A stretch of DNA of 64,000 nt. Origin: Tumebacillus_A lipolyticus (GTDB lineage: Bacteria; Bacillota; Bacilli; Tumebacillales; Tumebacillaceae). A program made the position numbers and the translations under genes. The notes below the pieces were generated by a model. That model was not told the DNA's origin, did not search any database, and saw only the letters and a program-made list of their open reading frames with translations. The stretch is taken from positions 1,240,001-1,304,000 of the forward strand of contig NZ_JBHUIO010000002.1 of assembly GCF_042682745.1 (NCBI RefSeq), in the 5' to 3' direction. Of the stretch, positions 1-9,500 are shown one piece after another; positions within the stretch are counted from its first letter, which is position 1, and each line of letters opens with the position of its first letter.

Positions 1-732
1 GATGCCGAGCAACCCCACCACGAGATCGACCGACCGCTCCACACAGATGCCGACGAGCACGTCCGGACCGACCCCGCTGCTCCGCAAGCGCCTCGCCAGC
101 CGGTTGGCGCGCAGATTGAGCTCCTGATAGGTCAGCTGCAGATCTGCATCGACCACCGCAACGCGATCGGGAAACAGCACCACCTGCTCTTCAAACAGCT
201 CCGGAATCGACATTTCCCGCGGGTAGTCGCTCGCGGTCAGGTTCCAGGTCACCACCAGCTGTTCGCGCTCCTGCTCCGAAAGCCACAGCGCAGACAAGCT
301 CTCTTTCCATCTGGCGCTCATCAGGCTCGACTTGCCCGCAGAGAGCTCCGACTCATAGCCAGCTGCTGTCATCAGCAACAGATCGCGCAGTCGATCATGC
401 GCCTGCAGCGGCAACGCCAGATCGAGTCGATATTCCGCCTCGCCCACTCGGAACAAGCACGCTTGCAGACGGTCAGCCATCCGCCCGCTTGCGACGATCT
501 GTTCACGCTTTTTATTTTGTTCATCAGCTGACAGTTCACGCAGGTCCAGTGTGGTCAGCACCATTCTTTCATCTGGCAACAGCTGGCACTCCAAGGCAGC
601 CTTATGCAGATTTGTCTGAAAACAATCGAGGTGGAGAAAGCCCTTGAGCAACATCGTCACAGGAAGGATCAAGCGAGGTGTGAGAGATGAGTGAGAGAAG
701 GACAATTGAGAGAGTTCAACAGGAGTAAACAT
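1..732 (-). CDS. NRPS, 5' part only (truncated C domain followed by adenylation domain)
   Basis: The reading frame is open from an ATG at 732 to the window edge (244 codons), so the 3' part is missing. Residues about 1-130 resemble the first third of a condensation domain but stop where HHxxxDG should be; no such motif is present. An inter-domain stretch (LSEQEREQLVVTWN) follows, then the start of an adenylation domain with LTYQELNLRANRLA and GVGPDVLVGICVERS. It would activate an amino acid in a non-ribosomal peptide assembly line. The start is supported by GAAAGAGGG about 11 bases upstream and by a strong promoter at 884-912. The C domain is too short to condense, so this may be a loading module with a vestigial C domain. 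NRPS identity is certain; the substrate cannot be read because the A core lies outside. Confidence 0.9.
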   Translation of the reverse strand, partial: MFTPVELSQLSFSHSSLTPRLILPVTMLLKGFLHLDCFQTNLHKAALECQLLPDERMVLTTLDLRELSADEQNKKREQIVASGRMADRLQACLFRVGEAEYRLDLALPLQAHDRLRDLLLMTAAGYESELSAGKSSLMSARWKESLSALWLSEQEREQLVVTWNLTASDYPREMSIPELFEEQVVLFPDRVAVVDADLQLTYQELNLRANRLARRLRSSGVGPDVLVGICVERSVDLVVGLLGI

Positions 733-883
733 TCTAAGCTCGACCCTCTTTCAATCGAAATAATCAACTGCCAGCAGTTTGATTGCTTGCAGTTTGATAG
801 AATCATCAATACTTTTTCAGTGAATCTGATCCACGAAGATTGCGCTATCTTTAGCATACTTCACTTATTTATTAAATAACAGA

Positions 884-912
884 ATTGTAGCACATACGAC
901 GAAGCTTATCAA
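884..912 (-). promoter_or_regulatory. sigma-A promoter for the truncated-C NRPS gene
   Basis: TTGATA (-35) and TACAAT (-10) are separated by exactly 17 bases on the minus strand, about 150 bases upstream of the NRPS start at 732. It suggests the NRPS gene can be transcribed independently of the upstream GHMP kinase. Confidence 0.7.
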
Positions 913-959
913 TTAACATTTCGTTATCATTTGAAAAGATAAAATCAGACTAAATGAAA

Positions 960-989
960 AGCAGGAACAGCTCAATAGCTGCTCCTGCT
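960..989 (-). terminator. Rho-independent terminator after the GHMP kinase gene
   Basis: A 12-base stem (AGCAGGAGCAGC/GCTGTTCCTGCT with one mismatch) with a 6-base loop is followed on the minus strand by TTTCATTT. It lies 11 bases past the kinase stop. Confidence 0.7.
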
Positions 990-1000
990 CGCTCTTTTCA

Positions 1001-1951
1001 TTATTTCGGATGCGGATCGCCCACCAAAAAGCGACAGGTGATCGAAAATCCCCACTCTTTCAACTTGGCTTCCGCTTCGGCGATCCGCTCGTCGAGCGCA
1101 TCCTGCCCCGGCTTGAACAGAAAGCCTCCGACCGTTCCGCTGTGCGCCACCTGCAGGCCGAGGGAACCGATCTGCATCGTCAATTTTTGCAGGTCTGCAA
1201 AGCGCAGTTTGGGCAGGTAGTGCTGGTTGATCTCCGAGCTCTCCGTCGCGACCTGCCCGACCAGGCTCGCATCCTGAAGCTGCACGGCGCGGCGCATGAT
1301 ATCGCGCAGCTTGACAAACCGGTCGATCTCTTCGAGGTTGTAGTTGGCAGGTTCGAACGCGAGCGTATCCACCCCGTTCGAATGGGGCTCCGTGTTAAAA
1401 CCGAGCACTTCAAACGATGGGAAGGGCCCGCCAAAATCTTCGATCACAACACCGTCGCGCTGGGCGAACAGAACCGCTTGGTCGATAAACATGATCGAAT
1501 CGGCAGCAGTCTCCGATTCGACCGCCAGCGCCCCGATCTGCTCCTCTGGCAGCTCGATCTCCAGCGCATCTGCCACCGCCATGATCGCAGCCACCACGTC
1601 GCCCGTCGATGACCCGAGCCCCCAGCCTTCCGGGATGTCGCTCTCCACGATCAGCCGCCCGCCGACCTGCTGTGCTCGCAGGTTGGAAAGCGTCACCTCA
1701 ACCGCCCGCAACGCCTTTTTCTTAAACTCCGGTTCGACGACCAACCGCCCGCTTCGATCGGGGATAAAATGCGCTCCCGCCTGATAGCGATCACAGGGCA
1801 GCGTGACCAATCCGCGCCGCAAAGAGCCATCCGACCGATAGAACATCCCTTGCAAGATCTCCCCGTGATGGCAGATCGCTAGCCCATAGCCCGCCTTTGT
1901 ATAAGTTTTTTGCCCCGCACTTGCCAAATCCACAAACCGCGCATCCCGCAT
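1001..1951 (-). CDS. GHMP-family kinase (PduX / L-threonine kinase-like)
   Basis: 316 aa. GHMP kinases transfer the ATP gamma-phosphate to a small-molecule hydroxyl. The glycine-rich ATP loop is visible as GWGLGSSTGD (about residues 110-119), and the C-terminal GHMP motif as AHSGTVGGFLF (about 268-278). The N-terminal HHGEILQG is typical of the PduX-like subgroup, whose characterised members phosphorylate L-threonine for cobalamin side-chain synthesis. No cobalamin genes lie nearby; the next gene on the same strand is an NRPS, so a role in preparing a phosphorylated precursor for that peptide is possible (inference). The start at 1951 is preceded by GGAGGTAGAGT. Family is sure, substrate is not. 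Confidence 0.85.
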   Translation of the reverse strand: MRDARFVDLASAGQKTYTKAGYGLAICHHGEILQGMFYRSDGSLRRGLVTLPCDRYQAGAHFIPDRSGRLVVEPEFKKKALRAVEVTLSNLRAQQVGGRLIVESDIPEGWGLGSSTGDVVAAIMAVADALEIELPEEQIGALAVESETAADSIMFIDQAVLFAQRDGVVIEDFGGPFPSFEVLGFNTEPHSNGVDTLAFEPANYNLEEIDRFVKLRDIMRRAVQLQDASLVGQVATESSEINQHYLPKLRFADLQKLTMQIGSLGLQVAHSGTVGGFLFKPGQDALDERIAEAEAKLKEWGFSITCRFLVGDPHPK

Positions 1952-2210
1952 ACTCTACCTCCACCGCAGACTTGGTCTTCCGCTACACGATCCTGCTCCA
2001 CTGTTAATCTATTCCATACGATCGAGTGATCTCGATATGTATTTTATTATTGAGTAATTGAAAAATAGTTTCTCTCATATATATATTACACTAACTTTAT
2101 ACTTGTAAAGCTAATATTGGAACATTTTTAGTGAATCATTTCAACATTTTTAGAATTCTGAAACGTTTCGCGCGCATTTTCGACTATAATACTAGAAAGG
2201 GGGATCGTTC

Positions 2211-3464
2211 ATGTCACAACCCAACAACGCCAATCCGATTCAACCGAATGAACGGATGTTGGAACTGGATGTGCTTCGCGGATTTGCCATCTTCGGCATT
2301 CTGATCGTCAACATGCAATTTTTCTCCACAGCATTTCAATATCTGAGTCGCGTGCGAGCCAACATGTGGACCGAAGAGGGGGACAAGCTGGCCAAGCTGT
2401 TGATCGACAGCTTCGCATCCGGCAATTTCTACACGATGTTTTCCTTTCTTTTCGGCATCGGCATGATCATCTTTCTCGATCGCGCCCGCGCGAAAGGAAT
2501 CAGGGCGGTACCGCTCTTTTTGCGCCGGGTCACCATCTTGCTCTTGATCGGTCTCGTTCATGCGCTGCTGATCTGGTACGGGGACATTCTGGTCGAGTAT
2601 GCGGTGCTCTCCTTTTTCCTCATCCTGTTCGCCCGAGCAAAGCCTCGGCTCGTGCTCGCTTCCGCCTTTTTCTTTCTCCTGCTTCGCCCGGTCTTGACCT
2701 ACTTCGGCGCCTATCAGAAGATCACCGTGCCGCTTTACAGCGCATCGGGGCTCGGCAACCAACTTTGTGACGTTAACGGGCTGCTCGATCGGGCCAACGC
2801 AGCGTATCAGTATGGCACATACGGAGATCAGGTCGGGCAACGGCTCGTCGATTTTGTCTATCAATACGGCACGTTCTGGGCGCTCTTCCCCGTCGTGTTC
2901 GCCATGTTCCTCTTTGGCGTCTATGCGGCGAAGAAACGCATCTTTCACGATGTGGAAGGCAACATCAAGCTGATTCGCCTCGTCTGGCTCGGCTCCTTGA
3001 TCGTGGCGTTGCTCACCACGTTCTTCAAATCGGATCTGACAGCGGTCAACACGATCTCGTTCAAATACGTCTACAGCCAATGGTTTCTCTCGCTGCGCAA
3101 TCCGGCGATCTGCTTCTTCTATGTGACCTCGATCATTCAGCTGCTGCGACTGCCCGCCTTGCGAGCTGCCAGCCTGCCGATCGCGACGGTCGGGCGGATG
3201 GCACTGTCCAACTACCTCGCCTCTTCGCTGATCTGCACCACGCTGTTCTACTCCTTTGGATTCGGCCTGTTCAACAAGGTGGGGCCAGGCACCGGGCTGT
3301 TGATCAGCTTGCTGATCTATCCGCTGCTGGTCGTGTTTTCGATCCTCTGGCTCAGGCATTTCCGCTACGGCCCTGTCGAATGGATCTGGCGAACGCTCAC
3401 CTATGGCAAGCTGCAAAGCATGCGGCTTCCGGCGAGCAAAGCGACCTCAACAGCTGCCGAATAA
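2211..3464 (+). CDS. DUF418 (YeiB-like) polytopic membrane protein
   Basis: 417 aa of mostly hydrophobic helices (about 9-10 membrane segments). The N-terminus carries the family hallmark ERMLELDVLRGFAIFGILIVN. The DUF418 core occupies the C-terminal third, with FGFGLFNKVGPGTG and the final RHFRYGPVEWIWRTLTYG. It sits in the cytoplasmic membrane; the molecular function of the family is not established, though it is related to acyltransferase-3-like membrane proteins. It is monocistronic: an AAAGGGGG Shine-Dalgarno precedes the ATG, a -10 TATAAT lies at 2185-2190, and a bidirectional terminator follows at 3628-3672. Confidence 0.9.
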   Translation: MSQPNNANPIQPNERMLELDVLRGFAIFGILIVNMQFFSTAFQYLSRVRANMWTEEGDKLAKLLIDSFASGNFYTMFSFLFGIGMIIFLDRARAKGIRAVPLFLRRVTILLLIGLVHALLIWYGDILVEYAVLSFFLILFARAKPRLVLASAFFFLLLRPVLTYFGAYQKITVPLYSASGLGNQLCDVNGLLDRANAAYQYGTYGDQVGQRLVDFVYQYGTFWALFPVVFAMFLFGVYAAKKRIFHDVEGNIKLIRLVWLGSLIVALLTTFFKSDLTAVNTISFKYVYSQWFLSLRNPAICFFYVTSIIQLLRLPALRAASLPIATVGRMALSNYLASSLICTTLFYSFGFGLFNKVGPGTGLLISLLIYPLLVVFSILWLRHFRYGPVEWIWRTLTYGKLQSMRLPASKATSTAAE

Positions 3465-3627
3465 GCTCCTTTTAACACCATTAGGAAGAAAAACTGATAA
3501 GTCCTTTGCATTTGATTATAACATGAAATGAATAAAATAGGTCTCACTTTCAATTTATTCTTCTTATTATTTTCAACAGTTGATCGTTTCGATCCAAACG
3601 TTGAAAACACATCGGCAATCCGAATCG

Positions 3628-3672
3628 AAAAAGCCCGACCTCTCGCGACAAGCGAAGAGGTCGGGCCTTTTT
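3628..3672. terminator. Bidirectional terminator between convergent genes
   Basis: AAAAAGCCCGACCTCT pairs with AGAGGTCGGGCCTTTTT around a 12-base loop. A/T runs on both sides let it serve the DUF418 gene (plus) and the DUF4931 gene (minus), whose stop codon it touches. Confidence 0.9.
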
Positions 3673-4477
3673 ATGCCTCAAAGTACAGCTGCCGAATCTG
3701 ATCTGCCACTTCCCCGATCCGATCGGCCACCTGCGGGATCGAAAAGCCGATATAGATCGGAGAGGCGATAAACCTCGGCATGATCTTCACACAGATCTGC
3801 TCATGAAAGCGGTAGAAGAACAGGTTGTACGAATTGCACGCTCGATGAAAATTGTGCATCAGATAATGGGCGGCGATCTGAACATAGTCGGCCATCACGT
3901 CGACCTTTTCCCCGTCTTTCAAGATGGCGTTCAGCTCGTAAAATCCGACGCGCGGCGCCGTCGAGATGTTCAGTTCAACCCCTGGCTCTCCTGCGATCAA
4001 CAGCCCTTGAAACTGCTCCTCCTGCACGTCAGCCAGATAATCGATCTGCTTGAGTCCCACGATCTGCATGTGCGGATGGCGGATCGTTCCGCCAGATTGC
4101 GGCCCGTGGCTTTTGAACATCACAACAGAGCGAAACTCGCCGCTGCGCTCCATCTGGTCCCACTCGCGCAGGGCAAAGCGCATCAGGCGATGCAGATGAT
4201 CTTTGCGATATGTAGAAAACTCAGCCAAACACTCGTCCGTTTCGATCAACACAGTCTGCAGCGTATCCTGGAGGACAGGATACTTGTTTTTCAGCAACAG
4301 AAGCGGGCCATCCTCTGCTAAGATATCGGTCAATGACTCTCGCGCACAGAACGGGCAGGCCGTCTCTCGATTGATGATGCTCTCCGGCTTTTGCTGCCCG
4401 ATATTCATCACAAATTGCAAATGCGTGTCTGTCGAATAGGACATCTCGATCCACCCGATTCCCTCTTTTCCCTTCAT
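3671..4477 (-). CDS. DUF4931 / HIT-superfamily GalT-like protein
   Basis: About 268 aa. A CPFC pair near residue 40 could hold zinc together with later His residues, and GGTIRHPHMQI (mid-protein) is the HIT-type HxHxQ active-site signature seen in galactose-1-phosphate uridylyltransferases. Known GalT enzymes use the first His of HPH as the nucleotidylated residue; the substrate of DUF4931 proteins is not known. The frame is open to an ATG at 4504, but the ATG at 4477 has the best Shine-Dalgarno (GGGAGGGACAGGGTAGA). A third candidate is 4444, which would begin MSYSTDTHLQ. It is transcribed alone, convergent with DUF418. Confidence 0.82.
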   Translation of the reverse strand: MKGKEGIGWIEMSYSTDTHLQFVMNIGQQKPESIINRETACPFCARESLTDILAEDGPLLLLKNKYPVLQDTLQTVLIETDECLAEFSTYRKDHLHRLMRFALREWDQMERSGEFRSVVMFKSHGPQSGGTIRHPHMQIVGLKQIDYLADVQEEQFQGLLIAGEPGVELNISTAPRVGFYELNAILKDGEKVDVMADYVQIAAHYLMHNFHRACNSYNLFFYRFHEQICVKIMPRFIASPIYIGFSIPQVADRIGEVADQIRQLYFEA

Positions 4478-4593
4478 TCTACCCTGTCCCTCCCGCTCGG
4501 ACAAGCCTCGTTGCCCGGTCGGTAAACATTTGGTGTCGAGATGAATATCCAGATAGGAGCCTCGACTGCACAGCGAAAGGGAGGGGATGAGAC

Positions 4594-4965
4594 GTGCTGA
4601 CTGTGACGACCGACAAGACGCACTATCGGCTCGGCGAGCCTGTTCAAATCACGCTGACGCTCTCCAATCGGAGCGATCAGCAAGTCGTTTGCTATTTTAA
4701 CACTGCACAGCGATATGATATCGTGGTGAGCCAAGCAGGGCGCGAAGTCTGGCGTTGGTCAAACGACCGCTCCTTCGCACAGGTGACCGGCAGTTTGACC
4801 CTGAGCCCCGGTCAATCGGTCGAATACACGGAGCGGTGGAACGGGCAGGACAATCAAGGAACTCCCGTCACACCTGGCACCTACACGATCACCGCGCAGA
4901 TCACTTCGATCGGTCGGTCTGCCCATTTTGCCCAAGAGGACGATCGATCGTCTCCGTTGCATTAA
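4594..4965 (+). CDS. BsuPI-domain protein (intracellular proteinase inhibitor-like)
   Basis: 123 aa, no signal peptide. The single beta-sandwich domain matches BsuPI-type proteins: TVTTDKTHYRLGEPVQITLTLSN at the start, a central VWRWSNDRSF, then LSPGQSVEYTERW and VTPGTYTITAQI. BsuPI of Bacillus subtilis inhibits an intracellular serine protease; many members are uncharacterised Ig-like modules. Translation starts at a GTG preceded by AAAGGGAGGGG. It faces the alpha/beta hydrolase gene convergently, with only 28 bases between stop codons. Confidence 0.8.
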   Translation: MLTVTTDKTHYRLGEPVQITLTLSNRSDQQVVCYFNTAQRYDIVVSQAGREVWRWSNDRSFAQVTGSLTLSPGQSVEYTERWNGQDNQGTPVTPGTYTITAQITSIGRSAHFAQEDDRSSPLH

Positions 4966-4993
4966 GCTGAGGAAACATCGCGCCCGCTGTTCC

Positions 4994-6004
4994 TCACAGC
5001 TCGCCAGCGCCCTGTTGCAGGCGGCTCGCCAGCGTCGCCCGTGTGACCACCTCGTCGATCTGCTCTTCCTGCGCGCTCTGCAGGTCGGCACGATCTACAC
5101 CCAGGTAATAGGAGAGAAAAGCGGTCGTGCGCACCAGATATTCATTCGTCTCTTTCAAATAAGTGCCGACATGCTGCTCGGCGGGTGAGATCCAAAGCAC
5201 CGTGTTCCGCGAACCGGACGCTTCTGCCAGCTGCCTGCTCTCCTCTGCTGGGATGATGTCATCCCCTGCCGCGTGAATCAAAAACACACCCCGATCGCGA
5301 ACATTTTGGATCGATTCGATCGGCTGTACCGTTTGGGGCTCGATCCCGGTCAACAGGCTGGTCTCCCAAAGCGCCAACTGCGGCATAAACCCGATGTCGG
5401 CGATCGGGTGCAATTTCGGCAGGTTGCCCGCTAAATATTCGCTCAGATCGGTGAAGGCGGAGTCGGCGATGACCGCTTTCACCTCCGGCACTTCTGGCGC
5501 CACATCTAAGGCGGTAGCAGCCCCCATCGAAAACCCGACCAGTCCGATCTGCTGATAGCCGAGCGATTTTACATATTCGATCGCACCGATCAGATCCTGT
5601 TTTTCATAATAGCCGAGCGAAGTCATCGTGCCGTCCGACTCGCCCGCCCCGCGAAAATCGAACATCAGCGACGCGATATCGCGCCGGTGCAAGACGTTCG
5701 CCATATGCAAGGCCACATTGGCGCTCGCCCTGTTTTCCGAATAGCCGTGCGCAAAAATCACGATGCGCTCCTGCTGCTCCGCTGCCGGAATCAACCAGCC
5801 TTTTAACGTGATGTCCTGCTCTTGGCTGGAAAAAGAAACATCTTGGTAGTCGAGATAAAACGCTTTCGGCGACCCCTCGACCCGTTTCTTTTCCGGATGC
5901 AAATAGCTCCAGCCGATATATCCGACGCTTGCGCACGGCAGCAGGACGAACAGCATCACCATCAAAAAGGACAGCCAGATCCAGACTCGCCTTTTTCGCT
6001 TCAT
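4994..6004 (-). CDS. Membrane-anchored alpha/beta hydrolase
   Basis: 336 aa. One N-terminal membrane segment (about residues 7-30, WIWLSFLMVMLFVLLP) follows a positively charged MKRKRR, placing the catalytic domain outside the membrane. The hydrolase fold shows the oxyanion region FAHGYSENR, nucleophile elbow GFSMGA, an acidic residue near AAGDDIIP, and a C-terminal catalytic His in PAEQHVGTY. It probably cleaves an ester or peptide; family relatives are annotated as BAAT/Yju3-like hydrolases. The ATG at 6004 is chosen over an upstream in-frame ATG (6052) because AGGGGAGGAGCGAG directly precedes it. Despite lying just beyond an NRPS operon lacking a thioesterase, the membrane anchor argues against a releasing role. 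Confidence 0.87.
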   Translation of the reverse strand: MKRKRRVWIWLSFLMVMLFVLLPCASVGYIGWSYLHPEKKRVEGSPKAFYLDYQDVSFSSQEQDITLKGWLIPAAEQQERIVIFAHGYSENRASANVALHMANVLHRRDIASLMFDFRGAGESDGTMTSLGYYEKQDLIGAIEYVKSLGYQQIGLVGFSMGAATALDVAPEVPEVKAVIADSAFTDLSEYLAGNLPKLHPIADIGFMPQLALWETSLLTGIEPQTVQPIESIQNVRDRGVFLIHAAGDDIIPAEESRQLAEASGSRNTVLWISPAEQHVGTYLKETNEYLVRTTAFLSYYLGVDRADLQSAQEEQIDEVVTRATLASRLQQGAGEL

Positions 6005-6050
6005 CTCGCTCCTCCCCTTTCTATACATCCATTTATCTCCAAGCTTCAGC

Positions 6051-6095
6051 AAAAAAAAACAAGCGGATGTCTGAACATTCCAGACATCCGCTTGT
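6051..6095 (-). terminator. Terminator of the YjcZ gene
   Basis: A perfect 15-base stem (ACAAGCGGATGTCTG and its complement) with a 7-base loop, followed on the minus strand by eight T residues. Confidence 0.9.
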
Positions 6096-6121
6096 CGTCA
6101 CGTGCAAAGCGACTCGCCGTC

Positions 6122-6247
6122 CTAACAGCCGCAGCCGCCAGCAGCACCGCCAGCGCCGTACCCAAACGGGACGACGAGGATAAACAATACGAAGATGATC
6201 AGAAACACAACCGCCCATCGGGTGTATGCACCGAACGCACCATCCAT
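6122..6247 (-). CDS. YjcZ-family small sporulation/membrane peptide
   Basis: 41 aa, short but typical: an N-terminal MDGAFGAYTRWAVVF, one hydrophobic helix (FLIIFVLFILVVPF) and a C-terminus rich in Gly, Ala and Cys (YGAGGAAGGCGC). This is the YjcZ / sporulation small-protein pattern found across Bacilli, associated with the forespore or spore coat. GAGGGGG lies upstream of the ATG, and a strong terminator follows. Its presence is one of the better signs that the host forms spores. Confidence 0.85.
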   Translation of the reverse strand: MDGAFGAYTRWAVVFLIIFVLFILVVPFGYGAGGAAGGCGC

Positions 6248-6335
6248 CAAAGATACCCCCTCTCTGCTCTACTAAGATACGGAACAGCGCGGGGTCAAGA
6301 CACGGACACCCGTCCCGCCTCAGCAAAAACGGGCA

Positions 6336-6372
6336 GACAAAAGGTGAAGGCAGTTTGCCTTCACCTTTTGTC
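6336..6372 (-). terminator. Terminator at the end of the first NRPS-PKS operon
   Basis: A perfect 17-base inverted repeat (GACAAAAGGTGAAGGCA and complement) with a 3-base loop lies 10 bases after the stop of the 46-aa ORF and is followed by TGCCCGTTTTTG on the minus strand. Confidence 0.8.
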
Positions 6373-6381
6373 GAGCACAAG

Positions 6382-6522
6382 CTAGATCTGCTGACCTGGC
6401 TCGCCTGCACCATCCTCTTGCCGGTATTCGTCATACGCGACCAGCACGAGGCCGAGCTGCGACTCCAATCGGTTGATCGCCTGATGCTGTTCCTGAGTCA
6501 GATGGGCTAGTTGGTTCGTCAT
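6382..6522 (-). CDS. 46-aa hypothetical protein, last gene of the NRPS-PKS operon
   Basis: 46 aa beginning MTNQLAHLTQEQHQAINRLE and ending EDGAGEPGQQI. It has no membrane segment; the middle (QAINRLESQLGLVLVAYDEY) could form an amphipathic helix. An excellent Shine-Dalgarno (AAAGGAGGGATCGAC) precedes the ATG. It lies 55 bases after the NRPS stop and before a terminator, so it is probably co-transcribed. I do not recognise the family. Size and place would fit an accessory protein of the assembly line, but it lacks the MbtH signature (NxExQxSxWP). Confidence 0.7.
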   Translation of the reverse strand: MTNQLAHLTQEQHQAINRLESQLGLVLVAYDEYRQEDGAGEPGQQI

Positions 6523-6577
6523 GTCGATCCCTCCTTTGCGAGTGACTCAACATGTAGTTTGCACTAGCTCGTCTCCG

Positions 6578-9500
6578 TTATGACTTCCTTTTGCGCGTGG
6601 TGCGCGAAAGGGGCTTGATCTCGGTCAACTGCACCTGACCGCTCTCCAGAAACTGTTTCGCTCGCGCTTCCAGATCGCCCGCGTCGCTGGCGAGGCGCGT
6701 CAATTCTGCTTCGAGCTGCAAGATCGTCGCCAGATCGAACAGCCGATACATCGGGATCTCCTGGGCGAAGACGCCGTTGATTTGAGTCGCCAGCTGTGTC
6801 GCCCGCAGCGAATGCCCGCCGATCTCAAAGAAATTGGCGTTCAGCGATACTCGCTCCAAGCCGAGCAGCTCGCAATAAAAGCGTGCGAGCACCTCCTGGA
6901 CCGCATTTTGCGGCGCGAAGTCCTCCGCTTCATTCATCTGTCCATCAGGCATCGGCAGCGCTTTGCGATCGAGCTTGCCGTTCGGTGTCAGCGGCAGTTG
7001 CTCAAGCATCACAAACGCGGTCGGAACCATAAAATTGGGCAGGCGCTCGCCCACAAAGGCGCGCAGATCGCCGCTGGTCGGCAATTCTCCCGCTCTGGGC
7101 ACCACATATCCGACCAATCGAAGATCGCCTTGCGGGTCGGGCACTGCCGCCGCCGTCGCTTCCTTCAACTGCGGATGGGAGGTGAGCACCGCCTCCACCT
7201 CGCCAAGCTCGATGCGGAAACCGCGCACTTTCACCTGCTGGTCCAGCCTGCCTTCATATTCGATCTGACCATCGCGCCTTCTGCGCACCTGATCTCCCGT
7301 CCGATACATGCTGCCCTCGCCGCGGAAGCGATTCGCCAAAAAGCGCTCCGCCGTGAGCTCAGGGCGTTGCCAATAGCCTCGCGCCACACCTGCTCCCCCG
7401 ATGTACAGCTCGCCGAACACGCCGTCAGGAACCGGTTGACCGTGAGCGTCGAGCACATAGAATTCCGTGTTGAGGATCGGGCTGCCGATCGGTACCGCTC
7501 CCTTTTCGCCCTTGACCACCTCATAGATGGACGACCAGACGGTCGTCTCTGTCGGCCCGTACATGTTGAACAGGCGACAGGACAGCTTTTCCTGCAAGCG
7601 CTCCACCAACGATCGGCTCAGCGCTTCACCGCCGAGCATCAGCAGGCGCAAGCTTTGCAGCGCACCTGCTGCCGCCTCCTGTTCAAGCGCCATCTTCATC
7701 AGCGAGGGCGTCCCTTGCAACAGCGTCGCCCCGTGCTTTTTCGCCTGCTGGAGCAGATCGGCCGGGCTTTCGACGATCACCGTCTTGATGCCTCGGGTCA
7801 GCGTCCAGAACAGCTCCAGCACGGAGATATCGAACGCATAGCTGTTCGAAGTCAACAGCACATCTTCCGGCTGATGACCGATGCGCTCATCAATGCCGCA
7901 GAAGAAGTTGGCAAGGTTTCCGTGTTCGACCATCACCCCTTTGGGCTTGCCGGTCGAGCCTGAGGTGTAGATCAGGTAGGCGAGATCGCTCAGGCTCGCC
8001 TCCACCTGCAGATCGGACTCGTCATCCCCCGCTGCGAGCAGATCGTTCGCATCGAGCGCGATGACCGCCAGATCGTCGAGCGCAGGCAAGCGCATCTGCA
8101 GCTTTTTAAGCGTCACCACCGCCGCCACCTGCGCGTCGTGCAGCACGCTGAACACCCGCTCGTCCGGATAAGCAGGATCGAGCGGAACATAGGCGGCACC
8201 CGACTTTAAGATGCCGATCAGCCCGACGATCATCTCAAGCGATCGCTCGACAAAGATCCCCACCCGCTGCGAAGGGCCGATTCCATGCTCGGCTCGCAAC
8301 AGATGGGCCACCCGATTGGCGCGCCTGTTCAGCTCGCGATAGGTCAGCTCCTGCTCTTGGAAGACGACCGCCACCCGATCGGGAGTGCGCGCTACCTGTC
8401 GCGCAAACAGCTCCTGCACACAGAGGTTTTGCTCAGCGGGCAGAACTGCGCTCGTCGCCTTCCAGCCGGCCAGCACCTGCTGGCGCTCGCCTTCGGTCAA
8501 CAGGGGCAGATCGGCCACCTTCCGCTCCGGATTCGCCACCAGACCGGCGAGCAGCAGCAGATAGTGTTCGGCCATCCGCTCGATCGTCTCGCCATGAAAG
8601 AGGTCGGTCGCATATTCGAAGAGCAGTTCAGAACCAGCCTCCGATTCGGACAGGGTGATCGAAAGGTCGCACTTGGCCGTCTGACCGTCAAATTCGACCG
8701 GCTCCAAGATCAGCCCTTCCGCTTCTTGCAGACCTCCCGCCCCTTCGACATAGGTGAACATCGCCTGAAAGATCGGGCTTCTGCTCAGGTCGCGCTTCGG
8801 CTTGATCTCCTCCAGCAGCAGGCCGAATGGCATCTCCCCGTGGGAAAAGGCACCGGAGCTCGCCTCTTTTGTCCGCTCAAGCAGTTCCGTGCCGCTCATC
8901 TCCCCCGCCACTTGAGTTCGAATCACCAGCGTGTTCAAGAAGTAGCCGAACACCATCTGCGTCTGCTCTTGCTTGCGGAGCGTGACCGGCGTTCCGACCA
9001 GCACGTCTTCCTGACCGGTGTAGCGATGAAGCAGCGCTTGGTAGGCGGCGAGCGTGACCATGAAGGGAGAAAGGCCCGATTTGCCTCCGAGCGCCTTCAC
9101 CTCCGCCATCAGCTTGGCGGACACCTGTCTTGTGATCCTCCCCCCGCGATAGGTCTGCACAGCAGGACGCGGCTCGTCTGTCGGCAGGTTGAGCACAAAC
9201 TCGCTGCCCGCCAGTCGGTTCTGCCAATAGGAGACCAGATTCTCCAAGACCGCTCCTTGCAAGCGCTCCCGCTGCCACTCCGCAAAGTCGGAGTATTGAA
9301 GCGTCAGAGGTGGCAGAGCCACACCCTGATAGTGCATCAACAGCTCGTTAAAAAAGATCCCGAGCGACACATGATCGCTTGCGATATGGTGGACGATCAG
9401 CAAAAACAGATGCTCTTGGTCGCCCGTCTGCCAGCAGGCAACGCGAAGCAACGGCCCTTGGCGCAGATCGAAGGGAACTTTGACGCTCGCCAGCACCTCT

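Noticed and set aside
2214..3416. 400-codon minus-strand open frame opposite the DUF418 gene.
   Set aside because: Composition is dominated by Glu, Gln, Arg and Asp as expected for an antisense shadow of a GC-rich membrane protein; no ribosome site.
4994..6004. Alpha/beta hydrolase as the missing thioesterase of the NRPS-PKS operon.
   Set aside because: It has an N-terminal membrane anchor placing it outside the cytoplasm and lies beyond the operon terminators.
6382..6522. 46-aa protein as MbtH-like helper of adenylation domains.
   Set aside because: It lacks the NxExQxSxWP core and the conserved Trp residues and is shorter than MbtH proteins.
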